DNA of 64,000 nucleotides from Hydnum rufescens UP504 (GCA_014904985.1 MU129091.1:62001-126000); one strand, 5' to 3'; counted from the first letter of the stretch, positions 23,442 through 36,400 are shown. A program made the numbers and translations. The notes: generated by a model from the letters alone, not told the origin.

Positions 23442-24306
23442 TCATATGGAGGCTGTTCCACTAACGTTCGTGGGGGAAAGTTTCGCGGAAATCATTGTTA
23501 ACTCACTAGAGTCCGAATCAGAGTCAGAAGAGTTATTGGAGACATCATCATTACTCAAACTGGAACTAAGTGACGAATACTGGTCAGGATGATTTGTCTC
23601 TTGGGAAGCGGCAGAGTGGGTGATTTGAAATGCTGCTGTCGAACCCGATGTTGTGAGTGAAATCACTGAAGAGTTTGCCTTGGAAGAATCAGGGGTAATA
23701 GCGGCATCAACGTGTGTGTCTAGAGTTGCGCGAACAATAGTGTCGACTCGTGTATTAAAAGAAACCAACAGGGAATCATGGTATGCAGGCACAGGGGACA
23801 GACATATTGGTGTCGTTCCTTCAATCCCCTAGAGACAGCTATTAAGTCCAGGAAGAAAGAAAAGAAGAGAGGCTCACAACTGGAGCACCATTTACTCCAA
23901 CGACGTCTAGCGAGACGTGGACGTGGGCGAAGGGAGTGGGAACAGAGGCGTTAACTATATTTACGTTAGGGATCATAACTTGGATGCCTGTGCCCTGATT
24001 AAACATGAGTAAAGGATTATTTACTGAGTCTTCCCATCCTCAGCTTACATCACGTTCCATGTGTTCGTCTAAATCTTGAACCGCTGGAGTAATAGGCTGG
24101 GGGGGAAACACACATGAGATAGTGGGCGGAGACTGGCCAAGTGAACAAGAGTCTGAACCGGAGACACCATAAGCAGGGAAAGACAAGGGTTGGGCTATTG
24201 AAGAATCAGTATCATTTGGAAGACGAGATACAGTGATGACTCGCACATTGTCCCACTGTTCCGAGTTGAAGAGAGAAGGACTGAACCGTATAGTCGATCC
24301 ATCCAT
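23442..24306 (-). CDS. Secreted/surface-like Ser/Asp-rich protein, unknown
   Basis: Not recognised. Three exon-like pieces are visible on the minus strand. The first (24040-24306) reads STIRFSPSLFNSEQWDNVRV and PQPITPAVQDLDEHME. The second (about 23885-24000) reads GIQVMIPNVNIVNASVPTP and FAHVHVSLDVVGVNGAPV, which looks like a beta-rich domain. The third (23442-23792) reads SLLVSFNTRVDTIVRATLDT and then a Ser/Asp-rich tail with NNSSDSDSDSS. Serine-rich sequence with several Asn-x-Ser/Thr sites suggests an extracellular or cell-wall location, but no signal peptide could be placed. An open frame further upstream at 24598-25068 may or may not be part of the same gene. Confidence 0.35.
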
Positions 24307-25281
24307 GTTTCCGCTGGGATGGAAAAATAATGACGACTTGATCGTTTGCGATAGTGTCAGTGCAAGGTGGAGCTCAGAATCGCGGAGGATTAATATTAAG
24401 TACTCGTTGCGTATTACGTAAGACTACCACATCTCGTTTGACCCATTTTTCTTTGTCCCTTCTGACTATTATTAGGAGAAGCCCAAAGACTTCTCTTCCA
24501 GGACCCCTGCCAGCTCTGGGGTAGGCGGTATCCCGGGTCACTGATTTTGAGGCCGATTTTGCAAAAACAATCAATGATAAAATCTGTTGAAAATCGGTTA
24601 TAGTTGCACAACGGCCACAACCAGAGAAAGGATAGAGTGTGATCGGAGCTCAAGCAAACACGTGAGGAGAATGCAGGGAACTTCGGTACATCCCGAGAAA
24701 CTGTAGGATACGGTAAGTAAGCGATGAGCATCAGAACCCCCAATTCCACCAAAATCTGCTCCAAACTCTATAAAAATGAAATCTCCTAGCGGATGAAACT
24801 CCCTTGATTCAGATGCACCATGGACTTGAGAAATAGCACCCAGGAGGCTTGAGGAGTTCCCAGAGTCGTTTTCGTCGTCGCGGCTAACTCCGTGCCGTGG
24901 GATGTTGCCTTTTATTGTAATAAATGTTTCGGGACCCAGGGATATCGCCTCACGGAGGGCTCGCAGGGTCTTTCTGTTCCTCTGCTTATTCGTTAGCCAA
25001 ATAATTCTTGAAAGCTCTTTGCTTATGTAAACCATGCTTCTTCGGCTTTCTCCGCCTACATTGTTCAACAGATAGAGGGTCAGGACTTGGCAAGGAAAGC
25101 TAGCCGTAGCTTATGTTCAGTTCATGATCTGATGCATTGGTGACTCTAGTTTTACCCACCCTTCCGCAGACAACCTTTCCATAGACACTCTGGGCCGCTG
25201 GCCACCAGCATTGTGTGAGTGCAATCAATACCACGACGTCCCGCCGCTCTGAAATCCAGACACCCTATTATCTAGTTCTCA
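24307..25281. other. Poorly resolved region with one long minus-strand frame
   Basis: The minus-strand frame at 24598-25068 starts MNNVGGESRRSMVYISK and contains EFHPLGDFIFIEFGADFGG. It might be an upstream exon of the neighbouring serine-rich gene or a chance frame. The last 200 bp before 25282 should hold the promoter of the F-box-like gene. Confidence 0.3.
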
Positions 25282-26559
25282 ATGGGAATGTCCCTCGCAA
25301 TATCCGAGATACCCCCTGAAATCTGGTTGCGTGTCCTTCGTGCAGTGACCGAAAGTCCAAACGAATTCTTCACACTTTTTTCGGACTCTGTATCTTCCGC
25401 GGATTCCCACCCTTGTTTCGATGGTAGAACCCTAGATCTCGAATCATTCAAACAGAGTCTTCGAGGACACATGATGATGAAGAAATCTGTGATATCCACG
25501 TGTCGCTCTTGGTATCACCTTGCGTTCCCATTTCTATTTGAAGTGGTCATCATCAATGACGATGTTTCTTCGGCATTGCTCCTCGATACACTTGCCAAAA
25601 GTAAATCGAACCCCGGGAGATACATCAAATACTTGTACTGTGGGAAGCTCGACTATTTGTCATCTATTTCCCTCTGGTGCCCAAATTTGGCGGTACTGAA
25701 CATGTCCATCCCGCGACATTATGTTCGTCCACGCGTACCGTTACCACAATTACTATCAACCCTAACGTCGTTCACCTACTGCGAATACTTGGCTCAATCC
25801 GATGAGATGTTTCGGTTGCTGTCCAGCGTCTCCAATATACACCGCCTCGAGCTATGCGTTAGGGTGGCACCCCGTCGACATTCATTTGGGTCTCGAACGC
25901 TGGTGTTTCCTCACCTCCGCTCGCTGACCTTGCGTAACCAAAATTCGCGTTGTGGGGAAAGCTGCGAGCTCATAGCGGAAAAATGGCACATGCCCAATCT
26001 CCGCTCTATTTATGGTATCGGAGAGCTCTCCCAGTGGCCACAATGTTTTGACGCGCCCTCCGTGACGGCACTAACATATACTACCTCATTCTACTCTCCG
26101 AGTGTCCTTTCCGCGTGTCCAAAGCTTGAAGAGGTCACATTTCGTTCTCGGGACATCGTGTGGATGCCGGGGCCTGTACCTTCCAGACGTGTCAATCTTT
26201 TCTGCTTCACCATCGAGACTCTTCATGACCACTTTGTTTCTCTCAACAACCCAGTCACATACCCCAGATTGCAAGTCATCAGCATATTCAATCGTTATGC
26301 GCCTGACACCAGTGTCGTGCCGCGCACCCCCGAACAATGGAACAATAAGCGGGATTGGACCTTCTGGAGCTATTGGTACCGGAGGTGGGGATCGCGTAAC
26401 GTTCGCCTAGAAGACGGGCTTGGGGCCATTATCATCCCTCCTGTGCACACAATATTCGGGACAACCACTGATGATGACTATAATAATTGGTACTATGCAG
26501 CGACCATGGGCAACAATTTCTTCGAGTCGATATACGATCCCCCTTATGAAGAGTGGTGA
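25282..26559 (+). CDS. F-box-like protein, single exon
   Basis: This 425-residue protein has the architecture of the large agaricomycete F-box-like families, whose members are thought to present substrates to SCF ubiquitin ligases. The N-terminus MGMSLAISEIPPEIWLRVLR is an F-box-like motif (IPPEIW-x-x-V-L/I), continuing to the second half ISTCRSWYHLAFPFLFEVV after an insertion of about 50 residues. The rest is a series of degenerate leucine-rich segments (LVFPHLRSLTLRNQ, SACPKLEEVTFRSRD, TYPRLQVISIFNRY). The C-terminus is acidic and aromatic (DDDYNNWYYAATMG). There is no intron and the frame is intact. Its target is unknown; such genes multiply in basidiomycetes. Confidence 0.7.
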   Translation: MGMSLAISEIPPEIWLRVLRAVTESPNEFFTLFSDSVSSADSHPCFDGRTLDLESFKQSLRGHMMMKKSVISTCRSWYHLAFPFLFEVVIINDDVSSALLLDTLAKSKSNPGRYIKYLYCGKLDYLSSISLWCPNLAVLNMSIPRHYVRPRVPLPQLLSTLTSFTYCEYLAQSDEMFRLLSSVSNIHRLELCVRVAPRRHSFGSRTLVFPHLRSLTLRNQNSRCGESCELIAEKWHMPNLRSIYGIGELSQWPQCFDAPSVTALTYTTSFYSPSVLSACPKLEEVTFRSRDIVWMPGPVPSRRVNLFCFTIETLHDHFVSLNNPVTYPRLQVISIFNRYAPDTSVVPRTPEQWNNKRDWTFWSYWYRRWGSRNVRLEDGLGAIIIPPVHTIFGTTTDDDYNNWYYAATMGNNFFESIYDPPYEEW

Positions 26560-27713
26560 ATTCTTCAGCAATAGGAACCGCAATGAGGTGTTGTAGGAAA
26601 TTGGTGGGAAACAAGATGGAACTGATCATGAATTTTCTTAACCATATGGTGGGGGGATTGTTCCCTACCTCCGGCCAGCCATATTTTCAAGATACCTGTC
26701 CTCCCAAATATTTGGGAGATCTCGGGTATGGCAGCATTTATTTTCAACTTGATCCAGAAATCAAGTGCTTAACATTTGTTAAAATCTTGTACATTCAAAT
26801 CTGTTTGGGTTTTTGTGCACTGTGATTTCCTATGTTAACTCACTCTGTTGTATTTTCCACGGCAACAAGCCTCAGAATACATCCATAGCACCGGGGAGAA
26901 GTCCACCTGATGTAATTGTGGGAATTGCACTCGGTGTCGGTGGACGGGGTATTTACACAATGTATGTACCATAAATATATAAGGGTTTGGGGGCGATAGA
27001 TCGCCGAGGAAGACAATGCGGGCCTAACTGTAAGCACCGATAAGCGCGCCACATTGTCGGCTGCCCTCCGAGTCGGCTGCTATCGCCGATGGCCCGTCGG
27101 TGCCTCCGATGTGCTCCGTCGGCGCCTCCGACACTTGGTCGGTGCCTCCGGAGCTGGGGTTGATCAGACTCGGCTGTGGACTGCTTCCGCCAACAGCATT
27201 GTGTATGCAGGGCCTGCGGACCTCAAGGAGCTTACAGTACTAGGATCTTGGGCCCAATTTACAACTGAAGTCACTTTCATTGATTGTGCTAAATAGAAGT
27301 ATAAGGAGACCCAGCTTCTCCTGCCTCAGATGGTTACGTAATAGGTCAGGCGACCAGTTATGCTCACTGTAAGGCCAGTGACACAGCTTAAGGTGGCAAG
27401 CACATTATATGATATATGAGTATGCAATCTACATAGGCCTGTACATTGCAGTCCTTTTCAAGTCCATTGGTGTGCATAAGTGAGAAATCACATGCACTTG
27501 ATTCTATTCACAACCAATTTCTGGAATTTGAGTGGGAGAACAAGCTGCTGCAACCAAAATATGATAAGTTGATTAGGCCTTGCCATGAATTCTTCTGCCA
27601 AATGGAGCAACATGCTCGGGCACAGCATTCGGCTGGGTCCGAATTCAGTTGGACCCGACGTTATATAAACGCAACCCAGTTGAAAGCACTAGTGACCAAC
27701 GACAAACACCAGG
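26560..27713. other. Intergenic region, partly repeat-like
   Basis: No gene is supported. It contains an imperfect GC-rich repeat (listed separately at 27048-27160) and AT-richer stretches on both sides with short meaningless frames. The last part must contain the promoter of the LRR gene that starts at 27714. Confidence 0.35.
27048..27160. repeat. Imperfect GTCGG..CCTCCGA repeats
   Basis: Several spaced copies of a GC-rich motif are visible: GTCGGCTGCCCTCCGA, GTCGGTGCCTCCGA, GTCGGCGCCTCCGA and GGTCGGTGCCTCCGG. Each copy begins TCGG and ends CCGA, so it is partly palindromic. Spacing is irregular. Confidence 0.6.
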
Positions 27714-30550
27714 ATGTCTGTCACTCTTGACAGTCTTCCAGATAGGGTCGTGGCAGGTAGCCCATACTATTGCCCCGACGCCAGGGCTCGTCCTGATCTG
27801 ACTCGAACCTATTACATACTTAGAGCTGGTCGCGTCTATTCTGGCTTCGGAGCCTGCCCAGCGTCTCACTCTCATCACATCTCTTGATGCTCGAGTAAGG
27901 ACTGCAGCCCTTACACAGCTTTTTGATACTGCCGTGCTCCCGGATGATGCTCGTCTTGTGGATCCAATCAAAGCTTCGCTACTTCCCAGTGTGGGATGTG
28001 TCTCTGCGCTCTTGCTCAATGCGGAGCGATATGGGCCCTTCGTACGAAGGCTCTCCATCTCCGACCCGTTATTCTTCGCAAGCGTTGACAAACCGCCCAA
28101 TACACTTCTTCAGTTCGATACTGAAGATGTCGGGCGCGATGAGAAGATTCCAACAAATGCCAGCGGTGTTGGACCTCTCCCCGCATTCGTTTTGAGTCGT
28201 GTGATTAGTGCGTGTGTGAATCTCGAGGAGTTTGTGTGGCTTTCTAGTACTTCTCCGCCTGACGGCATATGCGAGGTTAGGCTCAAGGTCCGTCTCTTGA
28301 TGAATAAAATCTAATGGATTCCGTAGATACTGGGGTCATGTAATACTAAACTGGTCTCATGCTCATTTACACCTCCATCTATGCTTCTCTCACACACATC
28401 TCCTGCGCGACTTGTCCTGCCTCGCTGGGATGCCCCAAGCCTTCCACATCTTTCGGCGCTTCCCCTATCGTCCCTTCGTATCAACCGACTCTCGCAACAA
28501 GGGGCGCGGTCTCTGTCTGTTCTGTTTGCGAAAATTAGCGAGTACTCAAATCTCGAAGACATATCATTAGACTTCTTGTGGCTCGATGACCAACTTTGCG
28601 ACAGCCTCGTCTTGGCAGGCAGGAAGCTCAAAAGGCTTCAACTCGCGACGTCGGGTACAAAACTCACTGACAGAGGCATCATCACGATTCTTGAAGGCTG
28701 TGATGCTTTAGAAGAATTGTCCCTTGCCGATGTCCAAGGTCCGTTCTTTCAAAGCAACTTATACTGAGGACTACAGAATTTCACATTCCTACTGCGCGGC
28801 AGGTCGATTGTCCCGTTCCCTATGGTCTAAGATTACCGGCTTACCACCTTCATTGCACACACTTCGAGTCTCCTTCAGTGAGGCTGGCCCACATCACTCA
28901 TGGACCACTGATCATTTGGTTTCAATCTCGGCTTTGTCAATGGATACTATCACCCGGTTATCCATTGTTCGGTCTATCCACCCTTACGATACCCACCTCG
29001 ACGATGTCGCGGCCCTGAAACCCGTCCCTCGCGACGTTCTAGACAAGCTGAGAGATTCCAACTCCGTGAGAATTCTTGAATGCGACTGGTGGGCATGGAG
29101 GCCGTTCGATCTGAAGGAAGTTCTTGAGGATAATCCAGATCTGGAAGAGGTGTCAATCACGTTTGACGCGCCGTTTTCAAAACTCTTCGCATTGGGTAAT
29201 GTCTTCGCCAATATGCTGCAGCTTCGAAGACTCCGGGTGTCCATTACGCCACGTTATGCACCTGGCGTCCCCACTGGCGCGTCACTATTGTTGCATCAAC
29301 AGCAACAGCCTTTGACGGGTTCAATGAGTCTCACCACACTAGGTTCATCTCCTGTCACTGTGACCCATGGGTTTGGCAACAGAAATGAGAGTAGTCCTCT
29401 TTCAAAATCATCGACACTGTCTCTTCCTGCATCATCGAACTCAGGTCAGCCACTTCAGACACCTCCACAGACCCCGTCAGATCTGTCCATTCCCCTTGGT
29501 TCATCCCTCCCCTCGACTTCCCCGCTCACAAGCATTACTGCACTACCCCCCCCTACGCCGGCGATTCTAACGGACCCTTCACTGCCCCCTGCGCGTGATG
29601 TCCTTAAGTTCGCCAGGCGTTGTCCGAAACTTGAACGGATTGATTGGTATGGTCGGCATGCACGTGGGTCCTGGCTTGTGCATCGTGATCCTTTCCCCGT
29701 CAGCTCGAGTTTGAATAGTGTCAGGCTCGACTTCATCCCACCACCTATCGCATCGCCTGATGTTCTTGACCGTACTGCGCGCGAGCGTGATGCACAGATG
29801 TGGGGATGGACACCCACTATTCCCCGATTAGGCCATGAGTGGAGTCGAAGTGCTGCGGAGGCCCATACTCTGACTGTTGAAAACGAGAAGGAAGCGGCAA
29901 GTTCTGCAGTTGTCGCTGCTATCGCTGAGTCCACCACTGCCAACACTCCCATCGCCTCAGCTACAGCTGCGACAACTTCCATGCCCACGTCAGGATCACA
30001 ATCATCTCCTCGGAAGAAACCTCCAGCGCTCACTCCCATCAGTACGTCTTCTTCTTCTACAGCTGCCTGTGGTGGAGGGTCTGGCTCGAATTTAGGTCGA
30101 CGTAAGCAATCTGGGAGCAGTGTCAGCACGTTATCACCAACTAGAAATACTGGTACCTCACCTTCTGCTTCGCGTAGTGGTGAGGCTAAGCGAGGTGATG
30201 GCAAAGACAAGCCAAACGGTACTGCTTCTTCCACTTCGATGTCTAGTGGGACTGTGTCTGCAGTCTCTGGTGTCCCACTTAAACCAGATCGCAAATACTA
30301 TAAGACGGATGCCGTGCGATCCAAGAGTAGCGCCAACCCTGGTGCTGGTGGTACGAAGAATAACGGTAACGTAAGTGGTAATGGTGCTGGAAATGGAACT
30401 GGGTCAAAAAAGCTGTCTATGCCTGGCGTTGGTTCCATTGCATCACGAAATCGTACTCGGAAAACTTCGACTGATGTTAATGTTGGACGTGATGCGAGTG
30501 GCGCCGGCAGTCGTGGGGGACCGCGTAGAGAAAGCAAGGTCTCGACTTGA
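27714..30550 (+). CDS. Leucine-rich repeat (RNI-like) protein with disordered tail
   Basis: Exons join cleanly: MSVTLDSLPDRVVA at 27714, then an intron to ELVASILASEPAQRLTL, an intron after DGICE to ILGSCNTKLVSCSF, and an intron near 28738-28798 to the long last exon. The N-terminus SLPDRVVAELVASIL resembles an F-box-like start. The middle 400 residues are leucine-rich repeats of the RNI type (LEEFVWLSSTS, NLEDISLDFLWL, KLKRLQLATSGTKLTDRGI, DALEELSLADVQG, LRRLRVSITPRY), like fungal F-box/LRR proteins. The last 350 residues are disordered, rich in S, T, P, A and G, with basic clusters. Stop TGA is at 30548-30550. The total is about 860 residues. No frameshift is evident. The role, probably substrate recognition in a ubiquitin ligase, is inference. 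Confidence 0.7.
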
Positions 30551-32155
30551 AGCATTCGTCTTGAGCCACGAGCTCTATTTCCATTCCACGATCCGGTTTC
30601 GAACCTGATACTATCCAATCCTCAAAACTCTCGGTTCGGCTCGCCTACCGTATTCGTGCAATTCAAAGTTCCTCTTGTCTTCCTGCCAATTGTAGCTTTC
30701 CTACAATTCTCGTCCACTTGATATCCCGTCATTTTCTTGTTCCCCGTGTATGGCTGTCGCCCCATTAAGACCTTGTGACACTGTAAAGATAATCGAAAAG
30801 TTCAATATAGTCATCCATTGTTCTTGCATCAGAAGTCGTAGATCATGAATAACATGATCCTCAGGCATCTTGGAGGTCTCTATCATCTGGGATATGTGTT
30901 GTTGGTAGTTAATGTGGTAGTATTTCGGATGTATTGGTCCTTGCATCAACCAATTGGACAACCCCTAGGAACCATCTTCATCACCCTCTGATGAATATTT
31001 GTCATCCACTATGGTACTTGGCTCACTCACCCCTCTGGGTGTTTCCAGAGCCCAAATCTAAGTGCTCAGTCGAGGTAGAGGCTGATCAGCCACTTATCCC
31101 ACATGAAACTCACCAAAACTAGTGTAATTACTCTGGATCTCATCGATTTTCCCTGATGTGGTCCTCTCCATGTGCACCCTTCAAACATTTTCCTTGTGAA
31201 ATTTTTGGAGTAGCCTTCTCAGGCTGAGGTTGAGAGATCACATCCAGGAGGTCAAACACAGGGCACAATAACCAATGTTAATTCCAGCTTTCTGGATGAG
31301 ATAAAGCACCATCAATTAACTCACCATGTTGGCTATTCTTCCAGCCCTGGTCAGCATCCCTTTGACAGATCTCTTCAATCTAGTGGATACAGATTCTGCC
31401 CTATTGGTTTCATCAGCTAAAGAAAGAGTGGTCACAACTTAGTACAGGAAAACTTGCACCTCTTCCCTGTGTTATGTTTAACGATAACTATACCTCTCGT
31501 ATTCGCAGCCAAGTAACATGGATATGGACCAGATAAAACCATCGAAAACTGATCAAATTTGTTTGACGGGCAAACTTTCCGCCGCAGAAGGTTCTCGGAA
31601 TCGTCTGCAGCTATGCGACCTTTCAATTTCATTAATACTGATATGGGCCAGCTTTATCCTCCCTGTCATGGCTGTCGGCTCTGGAGACACGCTGAGGAGC
31701 AAGCCATGTGTACTGGCCTCGAGACTGCGCATGCATAGATGCGTGACCCTTGAGATGTTCGCTTTTCCATTCACATGCAGCATCGATGCGGTCCAACTTT
31801 CGCGTCGACCACACTAATTATTATGCCCACTCTTAAAAATCCAATTCATATGGTTGGCAAACGGCGCCCACAAATGATCGTAGGATTCTTTTCACTCTAC
31901 ATCCTATCTATTCAGAGCTGTGGTGATCAGTGGAGTCGAGAGAAAGGTTGCGTTGTACTGCAAAAAAAAAGTACTGTACACAAAGTTGCTGGATTCAAAA
32001 ACCATATTCTGTACACACTAATTCGAATCCTGGGGTTTACGCTCTTGAGCCAAAATTTGGATCAAAGTGTCAATTACACTCTGCTCCAAAGAAATGTAAG
32101 ACCCTAGACCGAGTGTGTTGATCGATTTGGAATTGTCGATACGATAATGGTCGAA
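30551..32155. other. Intergenic region with possible transposon relic
   Basis: No gene can be modelled. A minus-strand frame at 30701-30961 (LMQGPIHPKYYHINYQQHI and following) and a short plus-strand frame ending at 31122 look like fragments of a decayed mobile element, and composition is more AT-rich than in neighbouring genes, but no domain or terminal repeat can be identified. Confidence 0.3.
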
Positions 32156-33408
32156 CTACGTTTTCGTGAAGTCAGCCAGTAATCCATGTTGAATGATGAG
32201 GGGAGGGGGGAACTGCTCCACACCTTTTGAGAGGGACCGGTGGATGGAGACAAAGTTGGAAAATGCTTCTTCACGATCTCGGCAATCTAAGGGGAACATG
32301 CGTTCGGAAAGCAGTCGATTTACCGGTTTTTCAGGGAATGCAAACAGAAGATGAAACAGGACTAACGTCGGAATTGTAGTAGGGGCCAGCATACAGGAGG
32401 AAGCGCTGGCCGTCCACCTCTTTCTTGGATAGCGCCAAGACATGGGCTCTAGCCACGTCCCTTACATCCGCCCATTGAGGTCCAACGATTGGCATGTGCT
32501 CTGCTCCTTGGGCATTCGCAATACTCCAGATAACTCCATTGGAATAATTGAGAGAACCCGCCCCCTTTTCGAGAGGGAGAATGGAAGGGCCAAATATGTA
32601 GGTGGGCAGGCAGACCGTAAGACCAAAGTGGGCATCAGGGCGGCTGGCGATCTCCCAGGCAGCTTTTTCAGCGAGGAGTTTTGCGACCATGTAAGGGACC
32701 CATGGGCGAAGCAGGGGGACACAGTTAGGGAGTGAGAGGTCGGTGTTTATGGCATCTTCGCGAGTCAGGGGATTGAAATCGGCCTAGTAGGAGAGGAATA
32801 ATTATGTACGCTCTATGGAGTGTAGATTGGAAGGCGTACTTCTGTATGAGTATAATCGGGACGCCAGCCTTTACTGGGATCAACGCAGGAGGCAAATGTA
32901 GATGTAACGACGACCTTGCGCACGGAAGGCTCGTGTAATGCTGTTTCGAGTGCAGATGTCGTACCAGCAATTGCAGGCTGCAAAATGTCCGTTTCTATAT
33001 CATTCTGCTGGGTGGAAATGGGTGCAGCGACGTGGGCGAGATGCGTGGCACCTGGATAGCTCGAAGGGATTTATACTAAGGAACAGGGCGACCAGCAAGA
33101 CACACACCTTTTATAGCCTCATCGAAAGCGCCTGGAGTCGTAATATCCTCGACCACGACGATCTGAACAGTGTGCGTCCTGTTATCATCAGGATGGATGA
33201 AAATACCTGCGATTCCACTTACCTCGAGCAAACCCTGATCGACCTGACGCGGATAATGCTTAAAAATGGGGGTTGCCTTGTCTAGGGATCGGACAGTCCC
33301 ACGAACGCGCGGTGGATTAGGCAGAGCCAGGAGCTGGTCGACAACGTGTTGTGCGAGATGACCATTCGCCCCCGTGACAAGAATAAGGTCGGTAGGTAAG
33401 AAAGACAT
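32156..33408 (-). CDS. NAD(P)-dependent extended SDR, dihydroflavonol reductase-like
   Basis: This is an atypical extended short-chain dehydrogenase of the dihydroflavonol-4-reductase / Gre2-type family, which reduces carbonyls with NADPH in the cytosol. The start MSFLPTDLILVTGANGHLAQ at 33408 holds the nucleotide-binding TGxxGxxx motif. Next come RGTVRSLDKA, then after a 60-nt intron IVVVEDITTPGAFDEAIKG. A further exon reads ATHLAHVAAPI and VRKVVVTSTFASCVDPSKGW. The catalytic YxxxK is VPYMVAKLLAEKAAW, and the substrate side follows with LTVCLPTYIFGPSILP and ADVRDVARAHVLAL. The C-terminus ends GLLADFTKT at TAG 32156. The TSTFAS serine completes the catalytic triad. The native substrate cannot be told from sequence. 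Confidence 0.83.
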
Positions 33409-36400
33409 GATGGCTGACTGGGGTTAGGAGCGCAAGAGCTCAGGTTTTGTAGTGCTTATATTGTAGATCGCGGCTTGTACAATATGTATTGATATCGAAA
33501 TGACTCCCCGAGGATAGCCGTCGGCCGCGCAAGCCCCAATCCCTGCGGCAGCCCACCAGTCTGGTATGGTGTACACGAATGGTTTGTATCGATCTGTTTG
33601 CATAGTCTAGAACACTGGAGCTCATCACGAGATCTAGCTATGACAAGCAAAGCCAGTCGAAATGGATACTTTCCACATTCACGAGAGGCGTTTTGAAAGA
33701 AGCAACATGCACAGTAGGCCTGCTCAATCCTACAAGGTCACCAGAATACTGTATGGGCATTTTTAGAATTGAGCAGGGGGAATCGAGGTCAGCAGCGTTG
33801 GTGACCGTGATTCTGGGTTGCGTGGGAATGTGACTGAGCTTCAACAGAAATAAGGGCCTGTCAAGGACCCTTGGATTGCGTGGATTGATTCGGCCATGGG
33901 AACATCCCATGAAGTGTCGGGACTGGGAAGCGCGTACACGCCACTGAGAACAATGGCAGGAAGCTCCAGACCCTGCTTAACCTCGGGAGGATATTGTACA
34001 GTATTGCATCGGCCCCGTGTTAGATTTAGGAAATAATATCCTAGTGCTTGTCGTTCGTTTAATTTGAAGCGTTTCACAGACCAAGTAGTTTCTTCGCACA
34101 GGACAAACAAAGGAGGGAATGCATATTTGCAGACTCTGCCCGGGAGCGAGAGAAATCGGCACAACAAACAACGTAGTTCAAATATATAAGTAAGCATGGC
34201 AGAAGTTTGCATACGCCAAAGTATAAGAAGTTTCAGGCGGTTGTAATCCCAGTTGGCAATTCCTCAAGTTCAGCACCAAAACAATACTAATGTCTGAAAC
34301 CAATCGGAAAAGGAATGGGCGCTAGTGTAGTTGCGCGAAAGGAATACTCGGACTGGGGGAGAGGACGTTTGGGAGCGATCTCCCTCAAGTTGGCATCTTG
34401 TGAGAGTGACTGAGTTCACTGACGTGCTTCGGCAAATGCCGTGTCTACATGAATCGATTCTCTTTCCTAGACTATCCACTGACTATCCTCTTTCTGGTCT
34501 CCATGGCCTTGATATCATCTGCCGCCCCTCACAAATATTGGATCCACCATAGTCTAGACTGCTCCTCCTTAGACTAGCCCCGAACAACCATTGTGGTTTA
34601 CTTTCCAGCGTTTGCTGACTAGTACTATTAAATTGCTCACTTCTTCAAGTACTAGTACTGTATGTATGCATGAATGCTGAAACCAATAGGCAGAGCGGGA
34701 AATGAGCATATCGCCAACATTCCAATCAGTCGGCTTGCATTTCAAGTTCATCTGTCCTGTATGACTATCGTCGAACATGGATATGATAACGTGGTGAAAA
34801 TCCGAGAACGTGCAGGAGATCGGATCAGCAGTCCACCGATGATGGGGAAAATGGGAAAATTTTCCGGAATTCTAATCCGATCTGGTCTGTTGGAGCGAGC
34901 GGATACGGAAGTGGCCGGGTACGGTAAGCGCGACCCCTGTGAGGCTATGCCGACGACCTCGCCAATCGTCAATCCGCCAATCTAGCTAAATCCTGTAGCC
35001 GAGTTTCACTGGCTATCCTTTACCTCTTGTTTGCTGGCACCACCGGCAGTCGGACATCTCTTTTCTTTTTTTCAGTCTATTTTCATGTGTTTTTTACTCT
35101 CCTGTAAATACTATAAAAGACGGGTTTAGGCCTGCAGAATATCAAGGACCTTCTCTGTTCTTCCCGTCATGGCCTCTATTCACCCGAGCATTTAAAGCTC
35201 GCTGATCTCTCGAATTCGTCCTCACCCGCTTAGTAATCAGGGGGAGTCCGCGCTCGAATTCCGTAACTCTCAATATGGTCCACTGTCAGGCAATCTATCG
35301 GGAGGAAATGGGGTGCGTGACATCGTGATGACACCCATGGCTTTTCTTGGCTGTCCATAATTCCTGCAATTAAACGGTTCCCATATTCTGCATCCGGGAA
35401 GATTCGTCCTGATCATCCCGATATATCTTCGTCTTGTTTTCTGCGGCATATTTTGGTTGTTCGTTGCTCTTCGCGATTGCGTGTATACATTTTTACTTCC
35501 GAATTCATCATTCGGTGTCCCGAACTCCATATGTCGTTATGCCAATGGAAGGTGGCTATGATGATAAGGAGCAGTATGAATATGCATAAAGAATCTAGTG
35601 AAAATCCCTATGTGCAGAATTTCTGTTTGTTCTCGCTTCCCCCTGCGATCTCAAGCGATCTAAGCGGCCTCTCTGAGAAAATCTCTCCCCTGCCCTATGT
35701 CAGATGTCTTATACCTGGCGACGTCTCCAATCCATGGTCTCACTCACGGCTGGCCCCCTTTCACGCCGCCTCGACGCAGCGCACCTCCTTTACGATGTCA
35801 TTTCTGCAATGTCTGCTTCGTTAGTTATGATCTAGACTATTACGCCCAATCAACCCTACGATCTGCGAGAACCTAATTCCAGCTCTTGCGGAAAGCAATG
35901 GTCTCCTATCGAATGTATATCGGAATGCATCATGCAGCAATAGCCATCGTCCTGCATGTGTTCATTTCTATAGAGAACGGTAGGACGAGATCCTGGCCGT
36001 CGGCGACATTGCGTCGAACGGGGCCTATTCCCGGCCAGTACACTTGAGGAGAAAATGTCTCCTAGTAGAAGGGGACCTCCATGCCGCCTGTGACAAATGT
36101 CTCACGCCACTCACGCGTTGTTTGCAACGGGGCTATTATCTGACGGCCACGTCAGTTGCTAGCAAGGAAGAGTTCTGCGAATCTGATCCGCCTGATTTCG
36201 GGCGTACAGTAGTACCCGTTAGACGTAGGCATGTCTCATTATTCTATCCTATCCTAGAGCACAAATCAATAAGAGACATTGCACAAAGACGGATCCGAAG
36301 CTACGGCCGAATGGGTATGGTCTGTTTCTGCCTGATCATATCTGGTGAGTTTGGTGTATTTGAACTGTCCTGTCATATTCTAATTCACGATAAAAAATGA

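Noticed and set aside
29455..30294. Long minus-strand frame over the LRR gene tail
   Set aside because: Low-complexity shadow of the Ser/Thr/Pro-rich plus-strand coding region.
36080..36145. Plus-strand frame with Cys spacing like the start of a Zn(II)2Cys6 cluster (CDKCLTPLTRC)
   Set aside because: Only the first half of the motif fits; the second set of cysteines and the basic residues are missing and no exon structure supports it.
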